Below, piece after piece: positions 1 through 5,732 of a DNA stretch of 15,315 nucleotides. This DNA is from DATARH01 sp036008175 (GTDB lineage: Bacteria > Pseudomonadota > Alphaproteobacteria > ATCC43930 > CGMCC-115725). The notes under the pieces were generated by a model. That model saw only the letters and a list, made by a program, of their open reading frames with translations. It was not told where the DNA came from and ran no database searches. The stretch is taken from assembly GCA_036008175.1 (NCBI GenBank), contig DASYOB010000144.1, forward strand, positions 1 through 15,315, in the 5' to 3' direction. Position 1 is the stretch's first letter. Each line of letters opens with the position of its first letter. The translations under genes and the position numbers were made by a program.

Positions 1-13
1 CGGGGGTTATCAT
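1..13 (-). CDS. Start of a gene leaving the window (first codons only)
   Basis: On the minus strand an ATG overlaps the stop codon of the small helix-turn-helix gene as ATGA, and a GGAGG lies seven bases before it. That is the usual arrangement for translationally coupled genes. Only the codons for Met-Ile-Thr-Pro are visible, so no function can be given. From its position it would be the next gene of the integrative element. Confidence 0.3.
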
Positions 14-210
14 TGCCCGGCCTCCATACCGAGGAGGCGGCGCAACTCAGTGTCGGCGATCTTCACTCTGCCGGCGCCGCGGATCAGCCGAACCTTGCCG
101 GCTTTCTCCAGTCTGTAGAGCGTGGCGCGGGACGGGCCGCCGACTTCGGGGCGAACGTCATTTAGATCCCACGCGAGGCGCGGGGTCGTAGTGGGGGTTG
201 TGGCGGGCAT
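10..210 (-). CDS. Small helix-turn-helix protein, AlpA/excisionase-like
   Basis: This 66-residue protein has the build of the short MerR-like or AlpA-like DNA-binding proteins that travel with integrases. A Pro/Thr-rich tail (residues 1-10) is followed by a compact domain with a probable helix-turn-helix around 'SRATLYRLEKAGKVRLIRG' and a C-terminal segment ending in 'ELRRLLGMEAGQ'. The wording 'LYRLEKAGKV.LI' is typical of the HTH_17 class, which reads DNA with a winged helix. Likely roles are excision-directionality factor or transcriptional regulator of the element; the sequence does not separate these. An AGGAG lies nine bases before the ATG, inside a small inverted repeat. The gene is downstream of the integrase on the same strand, and its stop codon overlaps the next start. 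Confidence 0.75.
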   Translation of the reverse strand: MPATTPTTTPRLAWDLNDVRPEVGGPSRATLYRLEKAGKVRLIRGAGRVKIADTELRRLLGMEAGQ

Positions 211-216
211 AGGACA

Positions 217-233
217 GCACTCCTGATGAGTGC
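217..233 (-). promoter_or_regulatory. Inverted repeat covering the ribosome-binding site of the HTH gene
   Basis: GCACTC, five bases, then GAGTGC form a perfect 6-bp inverted repeat just upstream of the HTH start. The Shine-Dalgarno AGGAG of the minus-strand gene runs from the loop into one arm. It could be an RNA hairpin that hides the ribosome-binding site or an operator for a dimeric regulator. Six pairs could also arise by chance. Confidence 0.35.
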
Positions 234-268
234 GGTCAGCTCAGATGGGGAGTGGCGCTCCCGGCATG

Positions 269-299
269 CAGAAACCGACCGCGAGTTGCGGGGTTTCTG
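269..299. terminator. Strong hairpin between integrase and HTH gene
   Basis: CAGAAACC (269-276) pairs with GGTTTCTG (292-299), and inside it CCGC (279-282) pairs with GCGG (288-291) around the loop GAGTT. Only a GA bulge on the left side interrupts 12 base pairs. It lies about 105 bases after the integrase stop and 59 bases before the HTH start, both on the minus strand. A transcription terminator or attenuator is the simplest reading. Neither side carries a clear T-run, so a bound protein or an RNA-processing structure is also possible. Confidence 0.5.
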
Positions 300-404
300 G
301 TGTCATGGTCCTTTGGCCCTTTCCTATTGCGGGCGCGCGCCTAGTTGCGCGAGGCGGCGCGGCTTATCTCACACTGTGCCGGGCCGCGTCTCGAAAGAAG
401 ATGG

Positions 405-1622
405 TTAACTGACGGATCGGATCGCCACAACCTCGCCGGCCGCCGCCGGGCTCGCGCAGAACCGACCCCAATCGTCCATGAGCCGGCGCCGCTTCTCGAA
501 TAGATCGGATCGCCGATAGGCGCGCTCGACCGCGGAGCCGACCTGATGGGCAAGCGCCATCTCGGCGATTTCGCTCGGGTAGGCCGTCCGCTCAGCGGCC
601 CAATCGCGGAACGTCGAGCGGAAGCCGTGAATTGTGAGCTTGCGGCCCATGCGCTCCAACAATCGGAGGAACGTCTTGTGATCGAGCGGCCCGGCAAAAC
701 CGGGAAATACGAAGTCGCTGGTGCGGATCTCGGCCATCTCCCGAAGGATCTCAACCGCCCGATCGCTGAGCGGTACTCGGTGCTCGCGCCCGGCCTTCAT
801 TCGGCTGCCGGGGATCGTCCAAGTCCGGTTTTGTAAATCGATTTCGTCCCATTGGCCGCCGCGTACCTCCCCGCTCCTCGCCGCCGTCAGAATGCAGAAC
901 TCCAAGCCTCTCGCGCCGACGGCCTGCCGCTGCCGTAGCTCGGCTATGAATGCGCCAATCTCGGGATACGGCAGCGCGGCGTGTTGCTCGACGGGCTTCA
1001 CCTTATTGCGCGCCGGAAGCAAGTTTTCCAGATGACCGCGCCAGCGCGCCGGGTTCTCGCCGCTGCGATAGCCGTGCGTCGCCGCCCAATCGAGAACGCT
1101 TTCGACCCGACTACGAACGCGGGTCGCGGTGTCCGTCTTTGTGTTCCAGATCGCTTCCAATACCTTCAGCACCAGCGGGAGGTCGATGCTGGCAACCGTG
1201 AGATCCCCGAGCACGGGATAGGCATGGGCGGTTAAGCTCTGTTCCCACAATCGGGCATGCCGTTCTGACCAGCCGGCCTGATGCGCGGCAACGTACTTTT
1301 CGGCGCATTCCTTGAAGGTAATTGCCTTGGCCGCTGCCGCCTTCTGTGTCGCCCGCTGGCCGTGCTTTTGGTCCAGCGGGTCGATGCCGTGGAACAGAAG
1401 CTCGCGGCATTCATTTGCCAGCCGGCGGGCATCGGCGAGCCCGACAAGCGGATAAGGGCCGAGCCCCATATCCCGGCGCCGGGCGTGCCGCTGATAGCGG
1501 AAAATCCATGATCGCGACCCAGACGGGCTGACTTGCAGATACAGTTTGCCACCGTCCGCATGGTAGCCGGGACCGAGCGTCTCGACCGTCTTGGCCGTCA
1601 GTCCGAATGCCCGCAGCGGCAT
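405..1622 (-). CDS. int: Tyrosine recombinase (integrase), DUF4102/P4 type
   Basis: This 405-residue site-specific recombinase inserts and excises an integrative element. The N-terminal part (about 1-90) is the DUF4102 arm-binding domain, with the usual 'DGGKLYLQV' and 'GLGPYPLVGLADAR' wording. Residues about 100-190 are the SAM-like core-binding domain and about 215-385 the catalytic domain. All active-site residues are present: R249 (TAARSGE), K276 (RMKAGRE), H332 and R335 (IHGFRSTFRDWA), H359 (LAHQVG) and nucleophile Y369 (RAYRRSD). It is full length, with no frameshift. GGGAG sits six bases before the ATG, which supports this start. It lies 145 bases downstream of hemA in the same orientation, with candidate arm sites in between. 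The element extends to the left. Confidence 0.95.
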   Translation of the reverse strand: MPLRAFGLTAKTVETLGPGYHADGGKLYLQVSPSGSRSWIFRYQRHARRRDMGLGPYPLVGLADARRLANECRELLFHGIDPLDQKHGQRATQKAAAAKAITFKECAEKYVAAHQAGWSERHARLWEQSLTAHAYPVLGDLTVASIDLPLVLKVLEAIWNTKTDTATRVRSRVESVLDWAATHGYRSGENPARWRGHLENLLPARNKVKPVEQHAALPYPEIGAFIAELRQRQAVGARGLEFCILTAARSGEVRGGQWDEIDLQNRTWTIPGSRMKAGREHRVPLSDRAVEILREMAEIRTSDFVFPGFAGPLDHKTFLRLLERMGRKLTIHGFRSTFRDWAAERTAYPSEIAEMALAHQVGSAVERAYRRSDLFEKRRRLMDDWGRFCASPAAAGEVVAIRSVS

Positions 1623-1650
1623 CAGCTGCTCCCATTTTCAGGTCATCTCA

Positions 1651-1669
1651 ACCCATCACCTACCCATCA
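1651..1669. repeat. Tandem ACCCATCA repeats upstream of integrase, candidate arm sites
   Basis: ACCCATCA occurs at 1651-1658 and 1662-1669, a perfect 8-bp direct repeat with an 11-bp period, about one helical turn. The sites lie 30-47 bases upstream of the integrase start. Short direct repeats here are what arm-type sites for the DUF4102 domain look like. They could also be operators controlling the integrase promoter. Binding is inferred, not shown. Confidence 0.5.
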
Positions 1670-1750
1670 TAAGAGCCGCGATGCTGGGATGCAAGCGGAG
1701 ACGGCGCGAGACGACCAACCCGCCAGATAGCGCAGAAAAGCTAGGGTTTT

Positions 1751-1786
1751 GAGACAGGCTGAGACAGCTAGGTACTGGGCTGTCTC
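1751..1786. repeat. Inverted and direct repeats over the hemA stop codon, candidate att core
   Basis: GAGACAGC (1761-1768) and GCTGTCTC (1779-1786) are perfect 8-bp inverted repeats ten bases apart, and the hemA stop codon (1768-1770) lies at the inner edge of the left arm. A further GAGACAG at 1751-1757 repeats the left arm in tandem. This is a plausible integrase core site at the hemA 3' end. It could instead be a hemA terminator hairpin, but no T-run follows the stem directly on the minus strand. Confidence 0.4.
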
Positions 1787-2979
1787 TGCAAGGGCAGCTG
1801 TTCCCAAACATCGAGGAGCCCGGTGGCCAGGGCCTCGATATCTTCGTCGCTGTGCAGCGGCGTCGGCGTCACCCGCAGCCGCTCGGTGCCCCGCGGCACG
1901 GTCGGGTAGTTGATCGGCTGAACATAGATGTGGTGTTGCCGCAGCAGCATGTCGGATGCGGCCCGGCACAGCACGGCATCGCCGATCATCACCGGAACGA
2001 TATGGCTTTCCGTCGCCATCATCGGGATTCTGGCTGCGGTGAGCCGGCGCTTGACTGCGGCGACCCGCTCCTGGTGGCGCAGGCGCTCGGCCTGGCTCTC
2101 GCGCAGGTGGCGGACGCCCGCCAGCGCCCCGGCCGCCAGCAATGGCGGCAGCGCACTGGTGAAGATGAAGCCGGGCGCATGGCCGCGCAAGAAATCGACC
2201 ATCAGCGCCGAACCGGCGACGTAGCCGCCCATCACACCGAATGCCTTCGCCAATGTACCCTGAATGACCGTCAGCCGCTGCGAGACGCCGTCGCGCTCGG
2301 AAATGCCGCCGCCATGGTCGCCGTAGAGCCCCACCGCGTGCACCTCGTCGAGATAGGTCATCGCGCCGAACCGATCGGCTACATCGCAAATCGCGCTGAT
2401 TGGTGCGATGTCGCCATCCATTGAATAGACCGATTCGAAGCACACCAATTTCGGCCGATCCGCGGGCACCCCGGCGAGGAGCTCCGCCAGGTGTTCGGTG
2501 TCGTTGTGGCGGAAGATCAGCCGCTCTGCCCGACTGTTGCGGATACCGGCGATCATCGAGGCATGGTTCATCGCGTCCGACAACACGACCATGCCGGGCA
2601 TGCTGCCCGCCAACGTCGATAAGGCTGCCTCGTTGGCGACAAAGCCCGAGGTAAAGACTAAGGCCGCCTCGCGTCCGTGCAACTCCGCGAGTTCGCGTTC
2701 GAGCAGCACATAGGCGTGGCTGGTGCCCGAGATGTTGCGGGTGCCGCCGGCGCCGGCTCCGGTTTGGTTCAGCTCCCCCGACATTGCCGCCAACACCTTG
2801 GGGTGCTGGCCCATGCCGAGATAATCGTTGGAGCACCACACCGTTACTTCGGCGCCGATGCGGTGATCGAAGGCACGCGGAAATCGGCCGCAACGCCGCT
2901 CCAGATCGGCAAATACGCGGTACCGTCCCTCGGCGTGGAGCGCGTCCACGCGGGTCTTGAAGAAACTGTCAAAGTTCAT
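1768..2979 (-). CDS. hemA: 5-aminolevulinate synthase
   Basis: This PLP enzyme condenses glycine with succinyl-CoA to 5-aminolevulinate, CO2 and CoA, the first and rate-setting step of haem and other tetrapyrroles in Alphaproteobacteria (Shemin pathway). The protein has 403 residues, about normal. The N-terminus 'MNFDSFFKTRVDALHAEGRY' is characteristic. Visible signatures are 'WCSNDYLGM' (48-56), 'GGTRNISGT' (78-86), the PLP-contacting D211 in 'LDEVHAVG', and the Schiff-base lysine K245 in 'GTLAKAFG'. An open frame runs upstream to 3351, but the family N-terminus and a GGGGAG eleven bases before this ATG fix the start at 2979. The gene follows the small lipoprotein by 106 bases. Its product also feeds siroheme synthesis, which the reductase at the right end needs. 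The stop codon lies in an inverted repeat. Confidence 0.96.
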   Translation of the reverse strand: MNFDSFFKTRVDALHAEGRYRVFADLERRCGRFPRAFDHRIGAEVTVWCSNDYLGMGQHPKVLAAMSGELNQTGAGAGGTRNISGTSHAYVLLERELAELHGREAALVFTSGFVANEAALSTLAGSMPGMVVLSDAMNHASMIAGIRNSRAERLIFRHNDTEHLAELLAGVPADRPKLVCFESVYSMDGDIAPISAICDVADRFGAMTYLDEVHAVGLYGDHGGGISERDGVSQRLTVIQGTLAKAFGVMGGYVAGSALMVDFLRGHAPGFIFTSALPPLLAAGALAGVRHLRESQAERLRHQERVAAVKRRLTAARIPMMATESHIVPVMIGDAVLCRAASDMLLRQHHIYVQPINYPTVPRGTERLRVTPTPLHSDEDIEALATGLLDVWEQLPLQRQPST

Positions 2980-3085
2980 CGCAACGACCGCTCCCCCGGA
3001 GAACCTGGACGATAGCACATCGGTGGGATACCGCCACCTGACGGTGTGTCGCGCCGCTAGTAATACTACCTGAAACCTTGCGGAC

Positions 3086-3382
3086 CTATTTCTTCGGCGT
3101 GCATAAAAACGTGGCGCGGGCCGGCACCAACAGCGGGCAGGTCTGCACGTGGTAATCGGTATCGGTTGGCTCGGCGACGGTATTCGCTGGGCATTCCTGC
3201 TGCGCCGCGGCCTCCACCTCCGCGAGTGTCGCGCTGAGCGTGTTGTAGCAGATCGCGACGCGCTGGCCTGGGGGCGCGCCAGGCGGCGGTGCCAGGGGGT
3301 TCGTTGGAAACGGGTCGAGTGCACCGCAGGCCGCGACCAAGCCAAGGCCAAGCGCCGCGGCTACGATCTGACGGTGGCTCAT
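3086..3382 (-). CDS. Small cysteine-rich lipoprotein of unknown function
   Basis: The 98-residue product has a type II signal peptide: a short basic start, a hydrophobic stretch (6-18) and the lipobox L-V-A-A-C, making C19 the lipidated residue. Glycine at +2 suggests outer-membrane sorting. A Pro-rich linker (about 24-39) follows, then a small domain with four cysteines (45, 64, 82, 94) that could form two disulfides. The domain reads 'ICYNTL...AEVEAAAQQEC' and ends 'CPLLVPARATFLCTPKK'. I recall similar hypothetical lipoproteins in alphaproteobacteria but know of no function. The start overlaps the amidase stop as ATGA, indicating translational coupling. An open frame continues upstream to 3619, but that part runs inside the amidase gene and lacks signal features. 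Confidence 0.8.
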   Translation of the reverse strand: MSHRQIVAAALGLGLVAACGALDPFPTNPLAPPPGAPPGQRVAICYNTLSATLAEVEAAAQQECPANTVAEPTDTDYHVQTCPLLVPARATFLCTPKK

Positions 3383-4668
3383 ACCGCCTCGACGAGCGCG
3401 CGCTCGAGAAACAGCGCCGTTGCGATCAGCTTGACATCGTCGCCGATCCGGCCGACGAGCTGGACCCCGGTCGGCAGGCCGCTCTCGCCCCAGATCGACG
3501 GCAAGGTAATGCAAGATGTCCCGAGCAGGGTCCACATGCGGTTGAACACCGGATTGCCGGTATAGCCGAGACCCTGCGGCGCCTCTCCCGGCGCGGCCGG
3601 CACCAGCATCGCGTCGCACGGCCCGAAAAAGCCGTCGAGCCGCGCCCGTGCGGTCTTCGTTTCGGCTACGGCAGCGTCGTACTCCTCGGCGCCGACCGTC
3701 ATCCCGGCATCAAGCATCTGCGTGAGACGCGGCGACAACTCGGCGCTGTGCAGCAGCCGCTCGTGCGCGAGGCTGCGCACCAGCTCGAAGCCCATGATCG
3801 CTTCCTGGGCGGCCGTCAGGCCTTGATGCTCGGCTGGAACGACGATTTCCGCGGTCCAGGCGCCGGCTCGTTCGAGCGCGGCACGGGCGTGGTCAAGCGC
3901 GGCGATCGCGCTCGGCTCGCCCTCGCCCCACATCGGCGTGCGGTAGAGCCCGACCCGCGGCGCCGTTTCCGGCATCTCGGCATAGCACAGGGCCGGGCGG
4001 CTCGAGAGCACGCCGGCGAAGAACGCCGCGTCGCCGACGTCGCGCGCCATGACGCCGATCGTGTCGAGGCTGTCGGCGAGCATCTTGACCCCGGCGCGCG
4101 GGATCATGCCGAAGCTCGGCTTGTAGCCGACGCAGCCGCAATACGCCGCCGGTCGGATTACCGAGCCTGCGGTCTGGGTTCCGAAGCCCAGCGGCACCAT
4201 GCCATCGGCGACCGCCGCGGCCGAGCCGCTCGATGAACCCCCCGGCGTATGGGCCGGGTTTTTCGGGTTCGCGGTCTTGCCCGGGGTGAAGCAGGCGAAC
4301 TCGGTCGTCACCGTTTTCCCGAGTACGATCGCGCCCGCCCCCCGAGCCAGCGAAACGCAGGCGGCGTCGGCTGCCGGACGATGGCCGTCGTAGATCGCCG
4401 AGCCATAGCCGGTCGGCATGTCGGCCGTATCGATCAGATCCTTGACCGCGATCGGGATGCCGTGCAGCGGTCCGCTCGGTGGCGAAGCGTCGCAGCGCCG
4501 CGCGGCTGCCATTGCAGCCTCGGGATCGAGATGGTGCCAGGCGCCGACCATAGTCTCACGCGCGGCGATGCGGTCGAGGCAGGCCACGGTCAGCGCCTCG
4601 GCGGTGAGCCGGCCGGCGGCGATCTCCCGCGCGGCAACGCGGGCGGAGAGGGACAGCGGATCGGGCAT
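3379..4668 (-). CDS. Amidase-signature family amidohydrolase
   Basis: A 429-residue amidase-signature enzyme that hydrolyses a C-N amide bond; the substrate cannot be told from sequence. The Ser-cisSer-Lys triad is complete: K76 in 'GIPIAVKDLID', cis-Ser S145 at the start of 'SSSGSAAAVADG' and nucleophile S169 in 'GTQTAGSVIRP'. The intervals of 69 and 24 residues are those of malonamidase E2. There is no signal peptide, so it is probably cytoplasmic. The rest of the three-gene GatCAB set is absent and the length is short for GatA, so I do not call it Glu-tRNA amidotransferase. GGAGG lies five bases before the ATG. It heads a minus-strand group with the coupled lipoprotein, then hemA, and diverges from the small membrane protein across 109 bases. 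Confidence 0.9.
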   Translation of the reverse strand: MPDPLSLSARVAAREIAAGRLTAEALTVACLDRIAARETMVGAWHHLDPEAAMAAARRCDASPPSGPLHGIPIAVKDLIDTADMPTGYGSAIYDGHRPAADAACVSLARGAGAIVLGKTVTTEFACFTPGKTANPKNPAHTPGGSSSGSAAAVADGMVPLGFGTQTAGSVIRPAAYCGCVGYKPSFGMIPRAGVKMLADSLDTIGVMARDVGDAAFFAGVLSSRPALCYAEMPETAPRVGLYRTPMWGEGEPSAIAALDHARAALERAGAWTAEIVVPAEHQGLTAAQEAIMGFELVRSLAHERLLHSAELSPRLTQMLDAGMTVGAEEYDAAVAETKTARARLDGFFGPCDAMLVPAAPGEAPQGLGYTGNPVFNRMWTLLGTSCITLPSIWGESGLPTGVQLVGRIGDDVKLIATALFLERALVEAV

Positions 4669-4777
4669 TGCGACCTCCGAACGCGGGATGGCCGCACCCT
4701 AGCGCCGCCTCGGCGGGTGGGAAAGCGGCTACGCCGCCGCGCTTGCCGAGCACGCGCGCTCCCGGCAGTGTGCGGCC

Positions 4778-4984
4778 ATGGATCCGAGCGAGAGCGGCCC
4801 CGAGAACGATAACGAGCACGACAGCCGCCGGCCGGCGGTGATCGGCCTCATCGTCGTCGCCGTACTGGTGGTCGTCGCCTATTTCCTCGTCACCGCTCTG
4901 CGTCGCAATTCCCAGATGGAAGATTGCCTGATGTCGGGTCGCACCAATTGCGCGCCAATCGAGGCGCCGTCCGGCGGGCGATAG
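4778..4984 (+). CDS. Small single-pass membrane protein with a paired-cysteine motif
   Basis: This 68-residue protein has an acidic hydrophilic head (1-18), one strongly hydrophobic helix (about 20-40) and a short tail with C50 and C58 in 'MEDCLMSGRTNCAPI'. The cysteines could form a disulfide or bind metal or haem. Arginine pairs flank the helix on both sides (17-18 and 42-43), so topology is unclear from the positive-inside rule. I recall tiny proteins with this tail motif in alphaproteobacteria, with no known function. No strong Shine-Dalgarno is visible before the ATG, but hydropathy and the tail motif argue for a real gene. It ends six bases before the stop of the convergent MaiA-like gene. 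Confidence 0.7.
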   Translation: MDPSESGPENDNEHDSRRPAVIGLIVVAVLVVVAYFLVTALRRNSQMEDCLMSGRTNCAPIEAPSGGR

Positions 4985-4993
4985 CCGAGGCTA
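4982..4993. repeat. Palindrome holding two convergent stop codons
   Basis: TAGCC-GA-GGCTA is a 5-bp inverted repeat. Its left arm begins with the TAG stop of the small membrane protein and its right arm carries the TAG stop of the MaiA-like gene on the minus strand. It is too short, with too small a loop, to be a normal hairpin terminator. Confidence 0.4.
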
Positions 4994-5629
4994 CTCCGCA
5001 TCGGGCTGTTTCGCGGGATGCGCGCCGGCGAAAGCGGGGATCGCCATGCAGCTGTCGTAGACCCTCATGACCCGCGGATAAGGCGCCAGATCGCCGCCAA
5101 AAGTCTTCGCCGGGGTCACCTGGGTCACGAGGCCGATATCGGCAATGGTGGGTACGTCGCCATGGCAGAACGGGCCGCTCTCGCGATGCTCGGCCAACAG
5201 CGCCTCCATCGCCGCGAGACCGGCTCCCATCCAATGGCGGATCCAGCCGAGCAGCTGTTCCTCGCTGAACCCCAGATCGTCGGTCAGGTAATGCCGGATG
5301 CGCGGCACGATCAGCGGATGCGAGTCGGCGATGTTTATCAGGGCCAGCCCGCGCACCCAGGCGCGCGCCGCGTAGTCGGCCGGCAATAGCGGTGGCTCCG
5401 GGTATTTTTCGTTGAGATATTCGAGGATCGCCAGCGACTGGAACAGCTTGGTGTCGCCGTCGATCAGCGTCGGCACCACCATCTGCGGGTTGAGCGCCTG
5501 GTATTCCGCCGCGAACTGATCGCCCTTCTCCAGATGCAGGAACACATCCTCTCGCTGGAGCCCTTTCAGGTTGAGCGCTATACGCACGCGGAAACTCGCC
5601 TGCGAGCGGTAATAGGTATAAAGCTTCAT
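4991..5629 (-). CDS. maiA: Zeta-class glutathione transferase, MaiA-like isomerase
   Basis: A 212-residue cytoplasmic protein of the maleylacetoacetate/maleylpyruvate isomerase family, which uses glutathione for cis-trans isomerisation late in tyrosine or gentisate breakdown. The thioredoxin-fold half (about 1-80) starts 'MKLYTYYRSQASFRVRIAL' and has the cis-proline/GSH-binding part 'MVVPTLIDGD' and 'QSLAILEYL'. The helical half includes 'ADIGLVTQV'. S9 matches the family's catalytic serine, but the usual S-S-C reads S-Q-A, as in some bacterial relatives. The frame is open to 5701, but MKLY is the family start and GAGAGG lies four bases before it. No homogentisate, fumarylacetoacetate or gentisate genes are near, so the exact substrate is inferred from family only. 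It diverges from pepN. Confidence 0.85.
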   Translation of the reverse strand: MKLYTYYRSQASFRVRIALNLKGLQREDVFLHLEKGDQFAAEYQALNPQMVVPTLIDGDTKLFQSLAILEYLNEKYPEPPLLPADYAARAWVRGLALINIADSHPLIVPRIRHYLTDDLGFSEEQLLGWIRHWMGAGLAAMEALLAEHRESGPFCHGDVPTIADIGLVTQVTPAKTFGGDLAPYPRVMRVYDSCMAIPAFAGAHPAKQPDAE

Positions 5630-5732
5630 AATTCCTCTCCCCTCGGCGGCCATAAGCAGCAACGTGCCTTCGGTCGCGTTTGCCGGTGAGTAGCGGCCCA
5701 AAACGGCATTCTCACAGGACGGATATTCTTAG

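Larger units (their letters stand above)
1..1770. mobile_element. Right-hand end of an integrative element next to hemA
   Basis: A complete tyrosine integrase and an AlpA/Xis-like protein abut the conserved chromosomal gene hemA. Integrases of this family normally lie at the very end of their element, transcribed away from the junction, as here. The boundary should fall between the integrase start (1622) and the hemA stop (1768-1770). No tRNA is present in that gap. The left end and the second attachment site are outside the window, so the size and cargo are unknown. Confidence 0.65.

Noticed and set aside
1623..1767. A tRNA gene as the integration target
   Set aside because: I looked for cloverleaf arms and a T-loop motif in the gap between integrase and hemA and found none.
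2980..3351. A longer hemA start that would add about 124 residues
   Set aside because: The added part is Arg/Ser/Pro-rich without domain character and overlaps the lipoprotein gene. The family N-terminus and a Shine-Dalgarno are at 2979.
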